From contig NC_132912.1 of NCBI RefSeq assembly GCF_047675955.1, positions 19,008,500 through 19,072,499 on the forward strand: a stretch of 64,000 nucleotides of DNA. Reading direction: 5' to 3'. A model generated the notes under the pieces. The model ran no database searches, had not been told where the DNA came from, and saw nothing but the letters and a program-made list of their open reading frames with translations. Source of the DNA: Chlorocebus sabaeus. Lineage: Eukaryota > Chordata > Mammalia > Primates > Cercopithecidae. The translations under genes were made by a program, and so were the position numbers. Shown in pieces: positions 58,641 through 64,000 of this stretch; position 1 is the first letter of the stretch; every line of letters begins with the position of its first letter.

Positions 58641-58936
58641 TTTTTTTTTTTTTTTTTTGAGACCGAGTCTCCCTCTGTTGCCCAGGCTGGAGTGCAGTGG
58701 TGGTATCTCAGCTCACTGCAAGCCCCGCCTCCCTGGTTCACGCCATTCTCCTGCTTCAGTCTCCCGAGTAGCTGGAACTACAGGCACCCGCCACCATGCC
58801 TGGCTAATTTTTTTGTATTTTCAGTAGAGACGGGGTTTCACCGTGTTAGCCAGGATGGTCTCGATCTCCTGACCTCGTGATCTGCCATCCTCAGCCTCCC
58901 AAAGTGCTAGTATTATAGGCGTGAGCCACTGCGCCC
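58641..58936 (-). mobile_element. AluY, antisense
   Basis: Full-length, poly(T) on the left, ending 'ggcgtgagccactgcgccc'. It lies in L1M sequence. Flanks are similar pyrimidine-rich text (TCTTTCTCTTC and CCTTCTCCTTC), a likely but imperfect duplication. Confidence 0.92.
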
Positions 58937-59195
58937 TTCTCCTTCACTTTTGAAAGAAAATGTTTCAGGGTACAGAATTCTAGTTTGGTAGTTGTTTTGC
59001 TCTCAATGCTCTAAATATTTTACTCTACTCTCTCACTGCTTGTGTGGTTTCTGAGGATGAGTCAGATGTCATTCTTGTCTTTGCTCCTTGGTAGATAAAG
59101 TATTTATTTCCTCTGATATCTTTCAGACTTTTTTTTTTTTTTTAAATTAGATACCAAATAGAACCCAAATAAAGAAAATATTTTTGTTATTTTAT

Positions 59196-59320
59196 ATTTT
59201 GTAGAGACAGGGTCTTGCCCCGTTGCCCAGGCTGGTCTCAAGTTCCTGGCCTCAAGTGATCCTCCCACCTCAGCCTTCCAAACTGCTGGAATTACAGACA
59301 TGAGCCACCATGCCTGGCCA
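59196..59320 (-). mobile_element. Alu left-monomer type fragment (FLAM/AluJ), antisense
   Basis: 'ttttgtagagacagggtcttgccccgttgcccaggctgg' to 'cagacatgagccaccatgcctggcc' is one Alu monomer only. Confidence 0.82.
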
Positions 59321-59621
59321 AAACAGGACTTTTAAAAGATAAAATTGGATGAACTATGCAGTCACCTACTAGTTATATTTGGAAGGATTCTATGAGGGCC
59401 TATTTACCCATCAAAACATAGTTTTCGTAATGGCCTTATTGCCTTGTACCCAGCCTGGTCTATTATTCTGATAATCAGAGTCTGAAATAACAGAAGTGAT
59501 CAGGCATTATTAAAGTACTCTTAAATTAGCTTGTCTTGTTAACTCTTCTTGAAATGGGGGAATTTGAGGGAGGTTGCAGCCTCCTTGAAGGGATGAGTTT
59601 TGTTTTGTTTTGTTTCTTTTA

Positions 59622-59643
59622 TTATTATTATTATTATTATTAT
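59622..59643. repeat. (ATT)n microsatellite in L1 tail
   Basis: Seven ATT units derived from the poly(A) tail of the L1. Confidence 0.92.
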
Positions 59644-59860
59644 ACTTTAAGTTCTAGGGTACATGTGCATAATGTGCAGGTTTGTTACATATGTATACTT
59701 GTGCCATGTTGCTGTGCTGCACCCATCAACTCGTCAGCACCCATCAACTCGTCATTTACATCAGGTATAACTCCCAATGCAATCCCTCCCCCCTCCCCGC
59801 TCCCCATGATAGACCCCGGTGTGTGATGTTCCCCTTCCCGAGTCCAAGTGATCTCATTGT

Positions 59861-60386
59861 TTAGTTCCCACCTGTGAGTGAGAACATGCGGTGTTTGGTT
59901 TTCTGTTCTTGTGATAGTTTGCTGAGAATGATGGTTTCCAGGTGCATCCATGTCCCTACAAAGGACACAAACTCATCCTTTTTTATGGCCGCATAGTATT
60001 CCATGGTGTATATATGCCACATTTTCTTAATCCAGTCTGTCACTGATGGACATTTGGGTTGATTCAAGTCTTTGCTATTGTGAATAGTGCCGCAATAAAC
60101 ATACATGTGCATGTGTCTTTATAGCAGCATGATTTATAATCCTTTGGGTGTATACCCAGTAATGGGATGGCTGGGTCATATGGTACTTCTAGTTCTAGAT
60201 CCTTGAGGAATCGCCATACTGTTTTCCATAATGGTTGAACTAGTTTACAATGCCACCAACAGTGTAAAAGTGTTCCTATTTCTCCACATCCTCTCCAGCA
60301 CCTGTTGTTTCCTGACTTTTTAATGATTGCCATTCTAACTGGTGTGAGATGGTATCTCATTGTGGTTTTGATTTGCATTTCTCTGG
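59861..60386 (-). pseudogene. L1 ORF2 C-terminal remnant (young copy)
   Basis: Frames 60064-60378 and 59861-60112 together cover the last ~165 residues of ORF2 (MRYHLTPVRMAIIKKSGNN, GEIGTLLHCWW, WIKKMWHIYTMEYYAAIKKD) to the natural end SLTGGN. Only the C-terminal cysteine-containing region is present, no catalytic domain. Confidence 0.88.
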
Positions 60387-60911
60387 TGCTGGGAAAATTG
60401 GCTAGCCATAAGTAGAAAGCTGAAACTGGATCCTTTCCTTACTCCTTATACGAAAATTAATTCAAGATGGATTAGAGACTTAAATGTTAGACCTAAAACC
60501 ATAAAAACCCTAGAAGAAAACCTAGGTAATACCATTCAGGACATAGGCATGGGCAAGAACTTCATGTCTAAAACACCAAAAGCAACGGCAACAAAAGCTA
60601 AAATTGACAAATAGGATCTAATTAAACTAAAGAGCTTCTGCACAGCAAAAGAAACTACCATCAGAGTGAACAGGCAAGCTACAGAATGGGAGAAAATTTT
60701 TGCAATCTACTTATCTGACAAAGGGCTAATATCCAGAACCTACAAAGAACTCAAACAAATTTACAAGAAAAAACAAACAACCCCATCAAAAAGTGGGCAA
60801 AGGATATGAACAGACATTTCTAGAAAGGAGACATTTATCCAGCCAACAGACACTTGAAAAAATGCTCATCATCACTGGCCATCAGAGAAATGCAAATCAG
60901 GGATGAGTTTT

Positions 60912-62365
60912 AATTGTAATTGAATGAAGAATCTCAGCTACTGAATTCTGAAACTCTTGCGAGCTGGATTCTCTATTGTATAGGATGCGCGATTAAGCCA
61001 TCTTATTGAGATACCAAAAACAGCCAAAACAGGTGACCTTAAAAGGTAGGAGGACTTGAGGACATTTGCGTTATAGGTGTGTGTGTGTATATATATACAC
61101 ACATATACATATATTGCATACAAGAAAATTATTTTCATGGTTACAATAATATTTTTTGGTATTTTTCTGATACAAACTATTCTTAGCAAAAATGTGTTTG
61201 GTTAGATTATGTTATTTGCCAAAATTAACTTACTCAGGAAGCATATCCCTGTGGCTCTTGGAGAATTACAAAAGAGTGAAGAATTGTCTGTTGCCTTTGC
61301 TTATATTGATGGAAAACGAATGTGAATTCGTTCTTAGGGACTTTCCTGGCATAGGCAGCCCTAAACTACAGTTTCAGCTCAACCCACTATCTCATATTTC
61401 ATCCTTTCAAAGGCTTTTTCTTTCTTTTCTGCCAATTTTTATGCTGTTTTCAAATTGTCAGTTTACTGATGGCCAAAACTCATCACTGTCCCTTTCATTT
61501 CCAGAGGCGTAAGATAGTAAGCTTTTAATTCCAATTCTAGACAGATGTCTACAAGGTAAGCAACAACATTGGCATTTCATTTAATAGTACAAATTACTTT
61601 GAATCTCGTCTTCATTTTCCTGTTGTTATTGGTACTACTAGAAATTAGATATATTACAGATAAAAGCAGGTCTTTGGAGAAGATTTTGGATGCAACAGTG
61701 GTTGGTGGGGTGATATGGGTCCTTTTGTGAACTAAGTAAGGTCATTAAAAACAGGCGACAGACAACTACAGTTAGACTGAATACTTCTAAGGAATCAAAC
61801 TAAGAATAAATGTCCATAAGCTGCCTCATTCTTGGGCATAAAATAGCACTATACATAAAAACGTAATTTTAAAGAACAACAATTAACAAATAGTGTTACA
61901 TTTGTTCTATGCCTGTTAGATATACTGTAAAGCAAGTCTTGCAGGCAAGAATCATATGCCATATTCATTTTGAATCTTGCATACCTAGTAAAGAACCTCA
62001 TACATGGTTGGTATGAATACGTGCTTAACTACATAAATTAAGGAAATGAATTATGTGTGAAATTCAAATAAAACTTTATTGCTTTTAGAGTCAGAATGGT
62101 GTAATTAAATAACGTTAAGTACTAACACGTTTAAGTGGTATTTCACTTTGAGAAAAAAATTATTTCAGTTAGCTGATTTTAAAACTGTTTGTTTCCTTCT
62201 AGCAAAGTGAAGTAGAGGCTTAGATAATAAGAGGTGGAGTCTTTTCACAACCCAACTAAATAATATAAAATAATATAAAATAATTCAAAATAATATAAAT
62301 AATTTAGGCCCACCATACTACCTTTTCCTCATTTATAACATTGCATTTATCAAAATATCTAAATA
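60912..62365. other. Mostly unassigned; microsatellite and weak L2
   Basis: TG/TA/CA cluster at 61078-61112. An L2 3'-end-like phrase at 61930-62040 ('aggcaagaatcatatgccatattcattttgaatcttgcatacctagtaaagaacc'). The 106-codon plus frame 61192-61512 has no domain or start context and is not called. Confidence 0.45.
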
Positions 62366-62374
62366 ATTGCCATG

Positions 62375-62646
62375 GTTTTTTTGGTTTTGTTTATTTTTGA
62401 GACCAAGTCTTGCTCTGTTACCCAGGCTGGAGTGCAGTGGCACAATCTTGGCTCACTGCAACCTCTGCCTCCCGGGTTCAAGTGATTCTCCTGCCTTAGC
62501 CTCCCAAGTAACTGGGACTATAGGCACGTACCACAAAGCTTGGCTAATTTTTTTGCATTTTTAGTAGAGACGGGGTTTCACCATGTTAGCCAAGATGGTC
62601 TTGATCTCTTGATCTCGTGATCCACCTGCCTGGGCCTCCCAAAGTG
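62375..62646 (-). mobile_element. AluS, 5' truncated, antisense
   Basis: Alu body from 'ttttgagaccaagtcttgctctg' to 'gggcctcccaaagtg', lacking the sense-strand 5' end. Flanked by exact ATTGCCATG (62366-62374 and 62647-62655). Confidence 0.92.
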
Positions 62647-62655
62647 ATTGCCATG

Positions 62656-63959
62656 ATTTTAAACTCGATTTACCTGTGTAAACACAGTCTTATTTTGCTC
62701 ACCAAATTAGTTTGGCCTACTTTTATATTTGTCATCATTTTTCCACTGCTACCAGCAAATATTTATTGTGTGCTTACTGTGTACAAAGTAGTTTCATACT
62801 TTGATGCTGGTATAGAAAATGCATCCCACTTAGAAAGAAGTTTACCATGTGGAAAGAATTTAAAATAAAATAAAAGCATGGAGTAGCTTTTTGACAATTT
62901 ATTTGTAATATAAAAGTTTTGAAAAGACTAAAAATGGTAGGGGCAAAAGGAAATGGTCATATAAATTGTTAAATCAACTTGATGAAATATTTGAAGATAC
63001 TCTAGTAACTTGGCAACCTACCATGATATTTAAGCTATTGTGATAACTATGAAACTGTTTGAGTATGAAGGAGAATAGTCAAGGAAGACAGGAAAAATGT
63101 ACATAGTACTAGCCTAGTTGAAATAAGGGTGATCAATATTTCTTCTTAATTGCTTAAATGTTTAAACAGTTATATAATTTAAATAATGAAAGGTATGACC
63201 TGTTGAGATATGACCTTAATCCTTAAAGAGCTTGGCTTATAACTTAATTGCAGGGAGATAGTAAGTACACTTATGCATGGAAAAATAACTCATGCCCTAG
63301 AATTTCTGTCATCAGAGTTAAAGGAATACCACGGAAAATAAGAATTTCAGTTCTAACATTTTTCTTCTATGCTGGCATTTTGAGATATTGACAAGATGGT
63401 CACTTCAGAGTCCATCAGATACAGGAAATATACTACATGATGAACAGCATCCCTAGTGCATTACTCCGTCATTTCCAGCTCATTTAGTTTCCATCTACAA
63501 ATCCACTTGGTGCTTCTATTACACAGTGACTGATTTTCCAATTTAAACCATATTCATTCATATTTTATTTAGTTTTGCTTTGTTATAAAACACTCTAGGA
63601 TAAGACTTAATGATCACCGCTAATTACAGTTTTACAAAAATTTCACTTAATTCTTCTGAAGTTTACCTTTGCATAGGAAATTGGGAACATCTTAATTCAG
63701 TTTATCTTCTGAATAATTGTGAGTAAACTATTCTGGAGAAAATATGACTGTAATTGTTTTAGAAAGGGTCAATTTTCAAGTCTGCCCTTGATGCAATGGT
63801 TGGTATCCTATGACTGTGTGTGGTTAGACCAGAAAGCTAGTGGATCAAGATCATAGGCTGTTTCTGTGTGACCAAGTTAGGTTTGAAAATGTGCTCACAG
63901 TCTCTGCCCTGCTTTTATGTTGTCATATAATATCATCTTATATGATATGATCTTACTAA
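62656..63959. other. Unassigned sequence
   Basis: No gene and no confident repeat, except a weak L2-like 'aaatatttattgtgtgcttactgtgtac' phrase at 62757. Confidence 0.45.
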
Positions 63960-64000
63960 TGCTATGGGCTAAATCGTGTCCCCCTAAAATGTATATGTTG
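63960..64000 (+). mobile_element. Start of a MaLR-type LTR, cut by the window end
   Basis: TGCTATGGGCTAAATCGTGTC followed by 'cccctaaaatgtatatgttg' matches the opening of MLT1/MST-type LTRs. Only the first 41 bases are visible. Confidence 0.55.

Larger units (their letters stand above)
55030..59195 (-). mobile_element. Long old L1M copy, antisense, with nested AluY
   Basis: Antisense L1M from its 3' UTR ('taggtttacagcaaaactgagcagaaggcataaagag', 'acagcctccttcaatatcaacattcccc') through ORF2 ('ttggaatcatatagaatgtagcc', 'aatatccatgtgtatgttttt', 'atcatgtcatctatcaaaaaagac', 'tgacaatctctggcttttaattggtg') to ORF1-side sequence at 58500-59100. A jump near 57560 suggests an internal deletion of several hundred bases. 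A TA microsatellite lies at 57981-58006, and AluY occupies 58641-58936. All frames are short. Confidence 0.8.
59590..60911 (-). mobile_element. Young L1PA/L1RS-type element with 5' inversion
   Basis: 59602-60386 is antisense L1 3' end: the tail as T-rich/ATT repeat, 3' UTR, and ORF2 C-terminal part. At about 60387 orientation flips: 60387-60899 is sense-strand L1 ORF2 ('ggtgctgggaaaattggctagccataagtagaaagctg' to 'catcagagaaatgcaaatca'). Flanked by exact GGGATGAGTTTT (59590-59601 and 60900-60911). This is the twin-priming structure. Low divergence suggests a relatively recent event. Confidence 0.93.

Noticed and set aside
61192..61512. 106-codon plus-strand open frame in unassigned DNA
   Set aside because: No recognisable domain, no promoter or splice signals that I can support; frames of this size occur by chance in 64 kb.
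1..64000. tRNA, snRNA (U6), Y RNA, 7SK or mitochondrial insertions
   Set aside because: I scanned for their characteristic starts and internal promoter boxes and saw none beyond SINE-derived A/B boxes.

Overview
This is a primate nuclear DNA window with no functional protein-coding gene that I can support. It consists almost entirely of interspersed repeats (Alu, L1, MIR, L2, LTR elements, DNA transposons) in AT-rich intergenic or deep intronic sequence. The best lineage clue is the young AluY at 17075-17387. Its internal changes, such as CTCAAGCCTG near the 5' end and GAGATCCGGCCACTGC in the right arm, are ones I associate with Old World monkey AluY subfamilies (macaque/baboon group) rather than with human AluY. 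The young L1 3' end at 59590-60911 is compatible with that. The species is an inference.

Layout. 1-9 kb: antisense fragments of old L1M elements, with MIR and L2 pieces. 9-11 kb: an old LTR split by a decayed mariner, then MIR. 11.4-14.2 kb: a poorly understood stretch with an antisense LTR-like block. 14-22.5 kb: L2, two abutting hAT-type non-autonomous elements (one holding an Alu), the monkey-type AluY, a solo MLT1A LTR with its target duplication, L1ME, and several Alus. 22.5-28.1 kb: MER5A, a sharp palindrome, then L1M sequence carrying a 240-bp direct duplication, a rare 5'-inverted Alu and a nested younger L1. 28.2-30.9 kb: a nearly complete Tigger1 DNA transposon, antisense, interrupted by two Alu pieces. 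31-38 kb: a short L1 3' end, an Alu, and sequence with few recognisable repeats. 38.2-42.9 kb: a nearly complete antisense L1P copy with broken ORF2 and half of ORF1. 43.8-45.6 kb: old L1M, a processed pseudogene of GSK3B (kinase C-lobe plus start of the 3' UTR), a TA/TG repeat tract and another hAT-type element. 48-53 kb: Alus, an ERV LTR and L2. 53-59.2 kb: L1M with a nested THE1-type LTR, MIR, and a long L1M copy with a nested AluY. 59.6-60.9 kb: a young L1 with a twin-priming inversion and intact target duplications. 61-64 kb: mostly unassigned sequence, one truncated Alu, and the first bases of an LTR cut by the window edge.

Nothing here acts as an operon or pathway. The interest is in retrotransposition mechanism and nesting history: a 5'-inverted Alu, an inverted L1, a GSK3B retrocopy, mariner-in-LTR, Alu-in-hAT, LTR-in-L1 and L1-in-L1. 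The longest open frames are L1 ORF1/ORF2 pieces. Most other short open frames lie in repeats or in AT-rich sequence and show no codon or domain signal. Family names are from memory of consensus sequences; no database search was run.
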